64,000 nt of DNA, taken from contig JAACJO010000011.1 in assembly GCA_013368445.1 (NCBI GenBank), positions 992,001 through 1,056,000 on the forward strand, written 5' to 3'. How positions within the stretch are numbered: the first letter of the stretch is position 1; each line of letters opens with the position of its first letter. The position numbers and the translations under genes are program-made. This document shows, piece after piece, positions 1 through 11,470 of the stretch. Under the pieces are notes generated by a model. It was given only the letters and a program-made list of their open reading frames with translations, searched no databases and was not told where the DNA came from. The stretch comes from Leucocoprinus leucothites (taxonomy: Eukaryota; Basidiomycota; Agaricomycetes; Agaricales; Agaricaceae).

Positions 1-18
1 GAGGTTGGGCTCGCTTGA
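1..18 (+). CDS. 3' end of an upstream O-methyltransferase paralog (partial)
   Basis: The first 18 bases read E-V-G-L-A-stop. They are identical to the last codons of the complete O-methyltransferase gene that ends at 3680, and the bases that follow also match the sequence after 3680. The window therefore opens inside the final exon of a second copy of that gene, whose body lies to the left. The identity rests on the duplication rather than on the few codons alone. Confidence 0.6.
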   Translation, partial: EVGLA

Positions 19-650
19 GTTAACCCCCAGCAGTACTACCAGGCGATACCCACTTTAAGAACTTCTTTACGCTACGTTTACAGCTCTGATCGTTCTCTGT
101 CCGGTACTGTTGCTCCACCTACCGGGGGCTCGAGAGAACACATTGGCGTAATATTCTGAATGTTTCATGATTTCTGTGGCGCTCCATGTGTGCCTAGTAT
201 GGTTCCTCGTTTTTACCGAAGCCAAATCGAACTCAACCCCTTCTGCAACAACCTCTCTAAGACGTCGCCTTGTCTCCGGAATTCGAAATAATGAATGGTT
301 GTGTACTTGGTCCCGGGAATCCAAGGAGATTATACAGAATGTACCAAGTGCCCCATTTGCTTGATCACCCCTCCAACAAATTAGCCAAGGCTGAACCGAG
401 GGCTACTGCAGATTGTGTAGAGTGAATGAAAATTGAGCTGAGTTTCGGGAGTCTCCAAGCGCTGGAACTCGGCCTCTCTTTGAGCCTGGAGATAACACTT
501 AGCACGCCTCCGCAGCGCGAGAGTGTGATGCAGTCGATGGAAAGGTCACCTGGAACAAAGCCCGCGGTCGCGATAGAATTTTCCACTGAGCAGCCAACCA
601 ATGTCAGATTCAAGAGGCTCAATGGAACATCGGCAAAATCCTTCTAAGCG
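19..650 (-). pseudogene. Broken copy of the C-terminal half of the neighbouring F-box/LRR gene
   Basis: Read on the minus strand, this stretch encodes pieces nearly identical to the C-terminal part of the F-box protein at 4083-5930, such as the SLTLVGCSVENSIAT block. Similarity starts beside the O-methyltransferase stop codon and fades near position 640, so the N-terminal F-box and central repeats are absent. Compared with the full copy it has an in-frame TGA after the LLEG block (about 363), a one-base insertion in the run after it, a three-base deletion, and lacks about 230 bp that carry the normal C-terminus and stop. It should be non-functional. Confidence 0.75.
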
Positions 651-1748
651 TTTCAGCTCTTGTCACGGGATAGCAACTTGTTACATTACAGTAATGGCCT
701 ATAGCCGATTATGAGACTGCGCGAATCTTTTACAGTGGTCACGAAATCTGACATTTTGTACACACTGAGTTGTCACACAATACCAGCTTTGCGAATATTC
801 ACCCTTTTCTAATGATGATGGCTACCAGATCAACCCGATTATCAGAATGTCGTCGAATGACTGCAAACTTACAATGGCCTATCATTGTCCCTAGTCTAAT
901 GTTTAATTGATCAATACTATTTCTCGTGGCTATCCATGGCTACAAGCCATTATGAACTGTTATCATATTCAGGGACTCAGAAAGAAACTGGGAAGGTGGC
1001 GGGTGAAGCTAGTATCCTTGTTGATTCTGGTGTATTTGTTTTCACGTGGACAATATAAATCATCGGCTGCCCTTCAAATCCTCACTTCGTAGAGGACATG
1101 CTCGGTGCCAGAGATCAGCAGGGGTCACCCCCGGGTCTTTGAGGTCAGACACCCGACCGACGGAAACGTGACACAACGTGGGGGAGCGAGGGAGACAAGG
1201 TGGCCAGACGTTGAGTGAGAAACACAATGTGATACCAGACAGGATTATGGCATCCTGAGAATCCTACGGATGTGTAGCTAAAATTACCAGAGGGGTTGTC
1301 AACTTAGTTCATGTAACAGCAGGAAAAGGGCCTTCGGTATACTCATAGACTCGAGCTACTGTATGTCAATATTTCAATCATCGCTCATTACAAGTTATAT
1401 TTTGATTACCGGTATCTCCGAGAGGCCTTCCCGTGACTTTCTAATAAAGTCACGTGCCCGTGAAGTATGTTGGGCGATTCCGATTAGTAGCGTTCGCTCG
1501 CACCGTGACATGCAAATCAGAAAACTTGGATGTAGTGCGTTCCTCTTTCAGCCAAGTACACTTCTACTGAACAGTAAATGGGGATTCTTAGGAAATTCTG
1601 TGCTTCCTGAGAATGGAATTTTCATCGTCATGAGGCTCTTCACCTCATGAGCTCTCTTGCTACTCTTCGGTTCTCCCTGGCCCATTCGGGAAAAGTGTCT
1701 GCATAAATACTCGACCCAGGTCTTATGATACAACAATCTTGCTCTGAA
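651..1748. other. Intergenic stretch upstream of the O-methyltransferase
   Basis: Only short, unsupported open frames on both strands. It holds the breakpoint of the duplicated F-box fragment on the left and the promoter of the O-methyltransferase gene on the right. I recognise no coding or RNA feature. Confidence 0.5.
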
Positions 1749-3680
1749 ATGTCTGAACTTTTCAGTCTTCAAACTACGCTCAACGAGGCTCTCGATGCTT
1801 TCAGGGCAGAGATTGCTGCACAGAATCTCCCTGAGCCGTCACTGCAAACATCCGAGTCTCACCCAATGGACCATATCACTTATCTCCCAAGCCCGGTGAT
1901 GTTCGAAGCCCGTCGGGCAGCACTTGCATGCCTGGTATGTTCCTTCGAGTTCGTTATCTCAGAATGAACCGAGACCACCACCTTAGGGACAATTGATGGT
2001 ACTCATTCGTAATCCCTATGATGCTATCGCCGCGAGCTCCTGGTCAGCAATTGAGCCTGCAAGTTTGCGCCTTGCGGCTGATCTAGACCTAGCTACTATC
2101 ATCGGAGATTCCGAGGATGGTGTAAGTCTTAGCGAGCTTACGGCAAAGACTCGTATTGAAGAGGCCAAACTTGGTACGCTGTCTCCTCCGAACAATCATT
2201 ACACCCCAGCTACATCTAACTTCTCTTCGGTAGAGCGAGTATTTCGTTGCTTGATTACCCAAGGCTGGTTTCGTGAACCTCGTGAGGGTTATTTCGCCAA
2301 CAATCGTATGAGTAACATCATCAAGAACGATCAACCTGGCTTCCATATGGCGACTACGATGTACGTGAGACTGGTAGCGGGGCACAATACAAACAGGCTG
2401 CTGACATCCTTGTGACTCCAGGAACCATTTATTCAGCAAGACGGCAGTTTACTTTCCGGATATGATCAACCATCCAGATCCGGAATATCGCAAGAAGACT
2501 GATCCATCTCACTGCGCCTTCCAAATGGCATTCAACACTGATCTACCATATTTCGGATCCGTCAGCTGGTGCTCCACATATCCAGAAGAAGCTACGAGAT
2601 TCGCTCTCGCGTGTGTGGTTTCAAGTAGATCCCCACCTTTAGGAAACTAATCAGAAGCACTCCAAGTATGGGAGGCGTAGGACCTTCATCTGATCCCGGT
2701 ACAGCAGCTGATTTCCCATGGACCGAGATATGCAAAGGGAAGGATGCTCTTGTTGATATTGGAGGTGGACAGGGAACTCTTTGCTGTTCGCTTGCACTCA
2801 AGTGATGGCTTTTTCAAACTCCGCAGACAAGAGACTGAGATTATATCTAGATACCCCGAGATCAAGCAGTTTATCGTTGAAGATCTCGTTGACTGCCGTG
2901 AAGCAGCAGAAGCCAATATCAAGTCCAAGAACCTCACAGACAGGGTCATCTTCGAGGAGCAAGATTTCTTCACTCCCCAGAAGCTCAAAGGAAAGTATGT
3001 CTTTGTTATACAGAGAGGTATGCATTGGAATTTCGGGAACGAATTCTCGATGGGAAACATGAACTTAACTGTATCCTTCAGTCCTTCATGATTGGAGTAC
3101 CGAAGATGGTGGGTTACGCCTGTTCGCGTCATCTGAAAATAGCTGAGTTCTTGAAGGTGCTAAGATATTGAGGCAAATTCGAGATGTTCTTAATGAGGAA
3201 GTGGGTTTCTTCTGTACTGTCGCAAGAATCATGACACTCAACATAAGCTAGAGCAACCTGCTTATAATTGAGTCATTGATCAAGCCTGCGGTCGTCTCCA
3301 GCACTGGTCCCTCGCTCAAAGAGTCTCTCTCGAAGCTTGACAACAATGTCTACTCACCGGTTCCTCCACCCCCCTTCGTACCAATAAATTTCGGTGAGGC
3401 TAATCGCAATCAGAATGGCCTCAATGTTGGACTTTCTGCCCTTTGCAATGGTGGGTGTTTTTTTCAGTCAGCCCCCTTGTTTGATCTCATCTTGCTATAG
3501 CGTTCGAGCGAACTCTTCCACAGATGGAAGAGATGATCGCTAAAGCCGGTCTGAAAATCAAGAAAATCCATGCCACGCGGTGAGTTTGAGACGTTTTGAT
3601 TCCGATGGGTTCAAATTTCTGATGATAGCACGCTGTTTACTAGTGGTTGGCCTTCAATCATAGAGGTTGGGCTCGCTTGA
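1749..3680 (+). CDS. SAM-dependent O-methyltransferase, COMT/sterigmatocystin 8-O-methyltransferase type
   Basis: Transfers methyl from S-adenosylmethionine to a hydroxyl of a small aromatic or polyketide-like substrate. Eleven exons fit in phase: 1749-1934, 1987-2173, 2234-2360, 2422-2610, 2643-2801, 2851-3017, 3082-3108, 3157-3200, 3252-3450, 3501-3579 and 3644-3680, giving 466 residues, normal for the family. An N-terminal winged-helix dimerisation region precedes the SAM motif DALVDIGGGQGT. After it come the RVLHDWSTEDGAKILRQ segment, which holds the catalytic-histidine HDW motif, and LLIIESLI, then a closing GWPSIIEV strand. An in-frame ATG at 1725 would add eight residues. No biosynthetic partner gene is adjacent, so the substrate is unknown. 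A paralog ends at position 18, so the gene is tandemly duplicated. It converges on the F-box gene at 4083-5930. Confidence 0.9.
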
Positions 3681-4082
3681 GTTAATCCCCGACAGTATTA
3701 CCAAATGATCCTCGCCTGCTTTAAGAACTCCTTTCCCCCTATGCTTACAGCTCTGATTGTTCTCTGTCCGTTATTGTTGCCCCGTTTGTCGGGGGTTCAA
3801 GAGAACGCGTCAGGGGAATATCCTGAATGTTTCGTGATTTCGATGGCGTTCCATGTGTGCCTAGTATGGTTCCTCTTCTTTACCGAAGCCAAATCAATTT
3901 CAATGTGCAAGCTATATCGTGGTTGTTCGTATCATGGAAAGAGAACGACACCGACATCCACAGGATAACCCAATTCAAACCCATCGAGATAAACACATAG
4001 GCACAGGGGGTATGTTGAACCATGTTACATATTTCCCTACGAAGAGACTCCCGAGAGAGAAGAAAAGTCATGATAAATTGGT

Positions 4083-5930
4083 CTACTCGTCGAGCCACAG
4101 CCAATCAGCAATCTCCCCGTTTTCTACGATCTCCAACTCAATACCTCCTGCAACAACCTCTCTAAAGCGTTGCCTTGTCTCCGGAGTTCGAAACACTGAA
4201 TGGTTGTGTACTTGGTCCCGGGAATCCGAGGAGATTTCTATACGGAATGTACCAAGTGCCCCTTTGCTTGATCTCCCCTCCAGCAAATCGGCCAAGGCTG
4301 AATCGAGGGCTACTACAGATGGTGTAGAATGAATGAAAATTGAGTTGAGTTTCGGGAGTCTCCAAGTGCTGGAATTCGGCCTCTCTTTGAGCCTGGAGAT
4401 AACACTTAGCGCGTCTTTGCAGCGCGAGAGTGTGATGCAGTCGATGGAAAGGCCGTCTGGAACAAAGTCCAGGGTCGCGATAGAATTTTCCACTGAGCAG
4501 CCAACCAACGTCAGACTAGAGAGGCTCGATGGAAGGCGCTCGAAAAGAGGTAGAGCGTAGCTATAATCGCCTCCCGCCATCTCTCCCCACACAAGTTCCC
4601 GAAGAACAGGCAGGTGGGCGAAGGCACACATAGCCTCATCAAATATCACATTCGTCGTCGCATACGCGTGCCATTCAAATGTCTCTAGCTGGGCAAGACT
4701 GAAGGGCTCGGTAGGCAGCTCTATCTCATCATGGAGATAGACCTCCGGCTCTCTGTTCCGGTATTCAATGAGGTTTGGGCACTGTCTTAGCAAGTTCAGA
4801 GCGACATCAACCGATACACGTCGCAGACGCAGAACTGTGAGAGTATGGTATGTCATGAGCCGAACATCACCGTAATGTTCATCAACGGTCAAGTGGGAGC
4901 ATTTGCCGGGTACTTGAAGCTCAGCCCAAAGACAGTACTTGGCGTGGAATTCCGCGATATAAGGTAGCAGAGGAACATGTTGCATCCAACTTTCCGGCGC
5001 TTGCACGAGGCGCAAACTCTGTATTCGATTTTTGTTCTTATAAATAAGGCCCATAGTCTCGTCAAGGAGGAAACTTTGACGAGCGAAACGAACGCTCAGG
5101 GAAAAGGGAAGTTGTCGCGAGTAATGAAGGAAATGGCGGAGAATAGTGAATTGTTGTTTGACCGTCCGTTCCTTGCTGCCGTCAAGTTCTAGAGTCGCCC
5201 ATAGCTGGGGCGTTGAATGCGTGACCTCTCTCCAGCGGGACGACACCGCAGATAGTATAAGCTGCGTGCAGTGGTACGGCTTAACACTCCCTGCTTTCTC
5301 GTCTTCTTCCCAATCAAATGCCCTGGGGAGGGGGGTAATACTAGTAATTCCAACACTGTGTCTTGAATTATATGTGTTGGCTGTACAAGCGCTTTTGAAT
5401 ATGAGAGCGAGGGTTTCCGGAGGTAATACGGACACTGTCGACTGTAGATAGTTCAGCCGCTGCAATAGTACCACTCTCTTCTGAGTGAGAACATCGAGGA
5501 GGCTATTCAATCCTTCTATCTCGCTACGGACTTGCTCAATCTCGTCCTGCAAGTCCGAAGGATGAGATGAGAGTGGGTTCTGTGGTGAAATACGTTGGTG
5601 GCAATGGGGGCAACAGGAGTTTGACATCATGGGAGGGGGAAGAGACACGGGGGCTGTCTTTTGAGATAGCTCAACCAACGATTTTATGCAGTTTGAAGTC
5701 TTATCTCCACATGCAGCGGAACACAAGTACTGATGCACGTGATAGAGAACAGACGGCGAGCTTAGCGGATTATTACGCATATGCTCTCCGTCGTTCGACC
5801 AAGTCATTGCTAGTCCATTCACAGAATCAAGACCGTCCTTTCTTTTTGTTGATTCTCTGTATCTGTGTTCTTGAGAATAAGTAGTGTACGTGTGATATGT
5901 AGGTATAAGTAGTATCACTTGAAGAGCCAC
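4083..5930 (-). CDS. F-box/leucine-rich-repeat-like protein
   Basis: A single-exon frame of 615 codons. The true start is probably internal, at methionine 42, 51 or 101-102; the last opens just before a Cys-rich SCCPHC stretch. A coiled coil (about residues 125-160) is followed by the F-box signature LPPETLALIFKSAC and a VSSRWREVTHSTPQLWATLEL segment, the usual arrangement in the large basidiomycete F-box families. The C-terminal 400 residues form irregular leucine-rich repeats. F-box proteins dock substrates onto SCF ubiquitin ligases through Skp1; the target is unknown. It is convergent with the O-methyltransferase, and a truncated copy of its 3' half lies at 19-650. Confidence 0.85.
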   Translation of the reverse strand: MALQVILLIPTYHTYTTYSQEHRYRESTKRKDGLDSVNGLAMTWSNDGEHMRNNPLSSPSVLYHVHQYLCSAACGDKTSNCIKSLVELSQKTAPVSLPPPMMSNSCCPHCHQRISPQNPLSSHPSDLQDEIEQVRSEIEGLNSLLDVLTQKRVVLLQRLNYLQSTVSVLPPETLALIFKSACTANTYNSRHSVGITSITPLPRAFDWEEDEKAGSVKPYHCTQLILSAVSSRWREVTHSTPQLWATLELDGSKERTVKQQFTILRHFLHYSRQLPFSLSVRFARQSFLLDETMGLIYKNKNRIQSLRLVQAPESWMQHVPLLPYIAEFHAKYCLWAELQVPGKCSHLTVDEHYGDVRLMTYHTLTVLRLRRVSVDVALNLLRQCPNLIEYRNREPEVYLHDEIELPTEPFSLAQLETFEWHAYATTNVIFDEAMCAFAHLPVLRELVWGEMAGGDYSYALPLFERLPSSLSSLTLVGCSVENSIATLDFVPDGLSIDCITLSRCKDALSVISRLKERPNSSTWRLPKLNSIFIHSTPSVVALDSALADLLEGRSSKGALGTFRIEISSDSRDQVHNHSVFRTPETRQRFREVVAGGIELEIVENGEIADWLWLDE

Positions 5931-6756
5931 GGAAATAACGAAGAACGAGAAACGAGGACAAATCCCAAATGCCCCTCAATCAAAAAAGAGGAGACCTCGA
6001 CAATCACAAGCTCTAGGCGGGCAATGTATAATCAAAGGAAATCAAAAGGGAGCGACTGGGATATAGAGAAAAGGAGACAGTGTCACAGGCTTTTGTGTCA
6101 TCACTAACGTAGGAGACAACTCAGAAACGAGTGTTGGGTTCAAAACGAAGATAAGAAAGAGAAATTGAATGGAAGTGCACAATTATACAACCAAAAGAAG
6201 AAAGTGAAAACTGTCAAGTGACTATGGAGTGTAATGATCATAATTAAATTGAGATTGTCCAAAAATGCAGTTGAGTGTCGTTAAATAATGGAAACGCCAG
6301 GGATAATCTATGAATCGGATTCGATATGACCAGTGCGGGCTAACATAGATGAGGAGAGAGAGGGTTTGATGTTGAGGGTATTAGCTCCAGAGAAGTAGAC
6401 ATAGGACGAGGGGTGAAGAGGAGTTCATCGAGTAGGGGCCAAGAATGGAGCCAAATCATCCCGACACTCAAGGTGGATAGAAATGCCTAGCCGTTTTCGT
6501 TGAGCCATCATGTCCGTCATGAGCCAAGGTCGAACGCCAAAAGAGAGGAGTAGCAACACAAGAGCGTAGGCGAAGTTTCGAAGCAATAAATCGAAGGCAT
6601 GGTTCATAGGAAAGTGAGAAATGAGTCAAAAGAGGAGCTGAAACGCCAGAGGGGTCATATCAATATGAAGAGGGAAGCACTGGTTTGGTGAAAGGAGAAC
6701 GCACTAGCATGACAGACAACGACAAACGTAGGTTCAAAATGAGGACGTCCGAATCT
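5931..6756. other. Intergenic region between F-box gene and disordered-protein gene
   Basis: A-rich sequence holding the promoter of the F-box gene and the 3' region of the large disordered-protein gene. A 60-codon frame on the minus strand at 6425-6607 contains a hydrophobic stretch but no recognisable family or start context. I do not call it a gene. Confidence 0.5.
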
Positions 6757-9700
6757 TCAGGCTCCAGCTTTCCAACTCGACGGCGGAAGCTTTTTCATCC
6801 CTCCTCTACTCGGATTCGCTGGTCCACTAGTAGTCCTCCCTCTTCCTCTTGCCCCCGACGATGACGATCCACCGCTATGGCTCTGCGGAATGGGTGGCAT
6901 AGGTGGATAATACCCTGAATCTCTCACCATGCCCGAGTTCCTGTTTCCGGTACCTCCACCTCCACTCGGTCTCAAACGATCCGATGGTCCAAAGGACTCT
7001 CCATACGTGCTCCTCGCCGAACTCCATCTCCCATTAGCCATGCTGCTTACAGAATCGGCACCACCACCATAATCGCTCCTCGAGCTACTGATCCCTCCAA
7101 GCCCACCATACACCGACTGGGTGGAATTCGGGAAAACCACTGAGCCGTTGGACCACCCATTACCCATACCACTCATCATATTGAACGATGAAGGACCCAT
7201 CATGACGGAGGCATTCGACGAAGGACCGCCATACACGCTCCCTCCCATGACTGATTGTCGATCCCACTCATCAGCGGCAGCAGCCATCGCCTGTTGAGCC
7301 ACAGCCATTTGATATGCCTGTTTCGCGAACATCATAGCTTGGTGATGCGCTGCCATGTAACCAGGCCCAGCAGGAGGAGGGACCATTAACTGATTGGGTG
7401 AAAGCATTTGAGGCATTTGAGGTGGACCGCCTTGTTGCGGCCATGCTGGCAATGGCAGGTTACCACCCCACGTGGCAGGAGAACCAGGTGCGCTGTTGAA
7501 CATCTGCATCGGCATTGGCGCATTCATCGTCATCACCGGGTTCATGTTCGACATCTTCACATTCATGGCTTGATTAATTGGCAAGTCGTCTTCGTCATCC
7601 GAGACGATAGGTCCAGGGCCATTGATGACATTGCCGAGCTGATCAAGGATAGTAGCATTCTGGTCAGTCGAAGATCACGCCAAGTAAAGAGATATACGAA
7701 CCTCAATAGCAGCCTTAGCCTCGCTCCTCCTTCTCTCCTTCCTCCGAGCCTCAGCATCATCCTCACTCCCATCAACCTTACCCTTCTTTCCTTCCTCGTA
7801 CCCAACATCATCATCAAAGCTCACACTTCTCCTTTGCACATGTCTACCCACACCCGGACCACTCGAACCTGCTCTCGAATGCATACCACCTCTATTACTC
7901 GTAACACCTAGCCCACTCACACCACTACTCCATTCATCCTTCTTCTCCTTTTTACTCGAAGGCGTAGTCCTGGACGATCCGATATCACTACCATCCCTGG
8001 GCGTCAAAGGCGCACGCCCAGAACTTGAGCCACCTGTCGAGCTCGCTGGACTATCTCTCCGAACAGCGAAGGGTTTCACAGGAGGAATTGAAGGTCCTGG
8101 TGCTGGAGAAGTGATCTTGTTCTGACTGGAACTCGCTTTGGATATCATGGGAACCATTGTCGAGCTTCTCGGCCTTGCGCTCTGTGCAACAGGGGCTGCA
8201 GACCTCGCTCCCAAACCATTACCCCCGTTTGCAATCGTCTTCAGCGCACTCGCCCTATCTGCATTCGCCGAGCTCATCTTCGGACTACTTGCTCCTGTAC
8301 TGCTAGCATTCGATGATGAAGCTACACTCGACCCCCCTCTCGATGATGTATTCAATTTCGCAAAGGACGAAGTTGAGACGGCAAACGTTGAAGACGACGA
8401 TGACGATGAAACAGGGACTGGCGAAGTGGTAGAAGAGGGTATGAGGGTGCTACTCCTCTTCCTCGCCGTAGCGAAATTGGAAGTGCTAGAAGTAGGTGAT
8501 AGGGACGAGTTGAGGGTTGAATTGGATTTAAAGTCAGAAATGGGATTCGGTGTATCCACAGCCATCGAGCTCCTCGTACTGCTGGTGTTGAACCTTGTAC
8601 TTGCAGGTGCATTCGTATTAGAGCTTGCGGCAGTGAAGGTAGATCGCACATCATCCTCTGATGCTTTTTGAACTGGCGGTCTAGATATGACACTGAACGA
8701 AGACTGAGGTTCTCGTTGCCTGATCGGTATCGGGGCAATCCTGGTCCTGTCCTTCTCCAAACTTGGCAACTTTGGCATCTCGAACCTCGACGTCTCAACC
8801 CGAGACCCGTTCTCATTCTTGAAAGATTTATTCCTCTCTGGCTCTCCATACGTATCTGATTCGGAATCAGTTACGGAATCCTCATCCTTCTCTCCTCCAG
8901 TAGCTGTCGTTTTAGGGGGCAGGCTCAAGGGAGCATCAACGTCCGAATCACCCATGCGAGAAATGAGACGAAGGATACTGTCATCTACGTCTTGTATCAA
9001 ATCGTCGTCTGGTGGACTAGGTTCCGACCTAACACCGCTTTGAGGTATGGACAATTTCGTCGTGGAACGCTTCGACGATAGTTCCGGCTGCGTGGAGGTA
9101 GTACGCTGTTGTTGGGGCAGAGAAGAGCTTGTGGACCCTATAACCCCACCGGGACCAAGACCAATGCTGATATCGATATCTTCCTTCCCCTTGCCTTTCG
9201 TTAACTTTGCCAGTCTCTCCGTCACGATATCTCTTCTCCTCTCAGGACTGCTCTCCTTCTCCTTGGTATTAGACTGCTGAACGGGACGAGGTTGAGGCCG
9301 GCTTGGTACAGCCGAAGGCCGCATATCCAGGCCAGCAAACGCCTGCACCTCTTTCGACGGGGATGTTGGTGGCACGAATTTAGTAAAGCTGGGTGGAGTT
9401 TTACTTGTCAAAACTGCCGAACTAGAAGAGCCGGACAAGGGACTTGAAGGAAACCCAACCGACGTTGGACTCTCCACCAACATACTTGGTCCTTCTGAAG
9501 ATGATAGGTGACTAGCCAACAGTCCACCCTTGGTAAAGCCGTCATCGTTGCTTTTGTAAGCTCCAACAGAAGGTTTCTTTTTCGTGAGCTCGTTGATGTC
9601 AATGAGAGGCTTAGGGACCACTCGTCCAGCAGTTCCTCGAGTGCCATTCGTTCGTAAACTAACGTTTGAAGATTGAGAGAGTGCGCTTCCGGGTCGACGT

Positions 9701-11470
9701 GGTGGTACAAGTGATGCGAGAGGAGCATTGTCGGAATCAGAGTCAGAACCTGATTCCGAGTCGGATGTATCGGAGTCAGCAGGATTTGGTTTGGGCTGCG
9801 AAGGGCTCGGGTTTGAGTAAGTTGAAGAGTCTCGGACATGTCGTGTAGCTTGTTTAATCCCAGCCAAAGAATCTACAACGACATCTGTAATTAGTACCGC
9901 TACTATCTGAGGAGGGGGAGAACGCACCCAGATTCGGATCCGTATTCGCACTAGCCAGAGTACTTGCTCGTTTCGCAGCAGCGGAGGGTGAAAGAGCGCT
10001 CGCAGAAGCACTGGCTCTGGGCCTTGGGGCACCACCATACATGTCAAGATTGGAGTTTAAGTGCGGTGGTGGAGGGTTGGCAGGCAATTTTTGGGAACTT
10101 GCCAAAACGCTGTTTTTTCTGACATTTTCATCTGCCTGGCCATGTCCACTCTGCGATCGCGTCGCCAGAAAACTAAGAGGTGGACGTGGGCTAGTAGTGG
10201 TTGGCGAATCATAGGAAGTGCTGCCATGTCCTATTTCTGACTTTGCTTGTCTTCCAATCAAAGGTCGTGTACGAGGTGTGATCGTTCCATCCCGGTGAAC
10301 GCGAGTATTCCGGCTACCGTCGGCATCTTCCTCGTCAGATTCTTCGTCCTCAGAAGTCGTAATCGACTCTTCTGATTCCGATGTAAACCCGACAGCGATA
10401 TTTGCAGATCGCCTCCTCTGGTGATAAGCACCACTCCTGGAATGTGGTGAAGAGTGGGGTTGATTAACAGCTGGGGAGGGGCGTGGACTTGCTCTCCCAC
10501 GCTGACCATCTTGTGGAAACCCAGGAGGTGGCAGGGAAGGGGAAGGTGATCGGAATGATGGGACAGGCGAACCAGCCGTACTCCTACGAGCTTGAGCTTC
10601 ACGAAAAGCGGCCACGGATATGCGTTGAGAGGAGTCTGAGTTGACACTGGCTCCACGCGGTCGAGGGGGAGGGACCACGAGGGAGGAGGAGGAGGCTGAG
10701 GGAGATGGCGGACGAACGTGGCGGAATGATTTCAAGTTAAAGGAGGAATCCGAGTCTAAGCGAGGTGGCGAGTCTAAACTCATCAGCTGCGGCGATCTTG
10801 ACTGTTCGGGTGGGGAAGACTTGGTAATTCCCGTTGAAGAGGAAGATTTAGTCCAGGCAAAAAGGGATGGACGCCTTTCCTTCTCTTTTGGGGCGGGTGG
10901 TTTCGAAGAGACTAAAGGGGAGTGCATGGATGACCATGAATGCATGGGTTCGTCTGGAAGTGAGCGACTCGAGAGCGCACTATTAGGGTCGGCATAAGCT
11001 GCAAAAATAGCAGACTTGGATGGTGGCGGACGAAGACGCTGCGTATCGGCGACATCAGTATCTGAGGCAGCACCTGTGCTCGAATGAGCAGCGTAAGAGG
11101 GACGTGGTGGTGGCAGGAAGCTTCGATTGGGTGAAGTGCTGAGTGTTGAACTGGCATCCGCCGCTGGATGTTTCTGCTTTTTGCGACCGAATGGAAGCCG
11201 CAACCTGCTGGACGACGCTGAGGCATTTCCATGAGCTATAGACGGGTACACCTGACTTGGGCCAATGTAGGCACCTTCAGAGGAAAGAGAATTCTTGCCA
11301 TTGGGGCTGGATGGTAGGTGTTTCTCTGTTGTGACGTACGAGTTGGTTGGAGAAGATAGGGCGGATTCTAGGTCGGAAGGCGCGATGCTGGCTGGGCCAT
11401 GCGATGCACCACTATTACTGCGAGCAGATGATTTATTTTTCTTGCCAAAAATCCCACCGAGGAATGGCAT
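6757..11470 (-). CDS. Large Ser/Pro-rich intrinsically disordered protein (1538 aa)
   Basis: I do not recognise the family. Three exons fit in phase: 11470-9928, 9872-7702 and 7659-6757. The start MPFLGGIFGKKNK is a basic, hydrophobic tip that could touch membranes. Most of the chain is low-complexity Ser/Pro/Thr with acidic clusters (SEESITTSEDEESDEEDADG; a later run of alternating Asp and Ser) and basic patches. Ordered-looking parts are few: DPNLDSLAGIKQATRHV across the first splice, an acidic-basic helix EDDAEARRKERRRSEAKAAIE before the second, and ATILDQLGNVINGPGPI after it. The C-terminal exon is rich in Met, Pro, Gln and Ala, then Gly/Ser, ending with GRGRTT and KKLPPSSWK. The composition suggests a scaffold or RNA- or cytoskeleton-associated protein, but this is a guess. 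Introns are 55 and 42 nt. Confidence 0.8.

Noticed and set aside
8138..8671. 177-codon plus-strand frame
   Set aside because: Antisense shadow of the Ser-rich disordered-protein gene; Leu/Glu/Asp-rich composition mirrors its codons.
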